From contig NC_092572.1 of NCBI RefSeq assembly GCF_037975245.1, forward strand, positions 18,123,489 through 18,187,488: 64,000 nucleotides of DNA. The letters run 5' to 3'. The notes under the pieces were generated by a model, which was given only the letters and a program-made list of their open reading frames with translations, had not been told where the DNA came from and made no database searches. Shown piece by piece: positions 63,841 through 64,000 of the stretch (positions are counted from its first letter, which is position 1; the number at the start of each line of letters is the position of its first letter). Origin of the DNA: Apostichopus japonicus. Lineage: Eukaryota > Echinodermata > Holothuroidea > Aspidochirotida > Stichopodidae. A program made the position numbers and the translations under genes.

Positions 63841-64000
63841 ACTATATTGATATTGCCTACTATATTGATAATGCACACTATATTCATATTGCCTACTATA
63901 TTAATATTGCATACTATATTGATATACGCACTATATTGATATCACACATTATATTGATATTACACACTTTATTGATATTACAAACTATATCGATTTACAC
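63841..64000. repeat. Tandem repeat at the outer edge of arm 2
   Basis: Variants of ACTATATTGATATTGC, 15-18 bp each, repeat to the end of the window. Homology with arm 1 ends where this array begins. Confidence 0.85.

Overview
The window is animal nuclear DNA: AT-rich, with introns carrying canonical GT/AG sites, (TA)n microsatellites, poly-G/poly-C runs, tRNA-derived SINEs, LINE and Penelope-like remnants, and no bacterial-style gene packing. Immunoglobulin (Ig) plus NACHT receptor genes beside a PAF-acetylhydrolase gene suggest a marine invertebrate deuterostome. An echinoderm such as a sea cucumber is my best guess, but this is inference. Exon models below were built by hand from splice signals and reading phase.

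Layout. (1) 0.4-8 kb: scattered exons, including a minus-strand terminal exon (388-594), an orphan membrane-anchor first exon (3282-3384) and two terminal exons of an ataxin-2-like LsmAD protein (7418-7955). (2) 8-13 kb: no recognised gene. (3) 12.9-15.8 kb, minus strand: signal peptide and two Ig exons, plus Penelope-like debris and candidate further exons. (4) 17.4-32.5 kb, plus strand: signal peptide, Ig, Ig, transmembrane exon, then either a short tail with its own poly(A) signal (336 aa) or, by phase-compatible splicing across a 4.8-kb intron, a NACHT ATPase and C-terminal exons (1001 aa). That large intron holds a 3.74-kb element with terminal inverted repeats. (5) 36.5-50.6 kb, plus strand: a complete nine-exon PAFAH2-type acetylhydrolase of 390 aa with an intact Ser-Asp-His triad. 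(6) 57.2-63.6 kb, minus strand: a second NACHT gene with the same exon structure, whose 5' part lies beyond the window.

Two architectural points stand out. The NACHT genes lie in inverted-repeat arms of about 8 kb (25,975-34,106 and 56,100-63,840), with the PAFAH2-like gene in the 22-kb spacer. Inside that gene, the boundary of intron 7 and exon 8 has expanded into a 4.4-kb tandem array of about 58 units. Each unit carries a 3' splice site and the exon start encoding the catalytic histidine, but only the last unit continues into the rest of the protein.

Taken together, the Ig and NACHT genes look like a membrane-anchored innate immune receptor cluster, with extracellular Ig sensing joined to an intracellular STAND ATPase. 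The joining of Ig-TM to NACHT rests on splice phase and on the lack of a good start codon at the NACHT exons. It needs transcript evidence.
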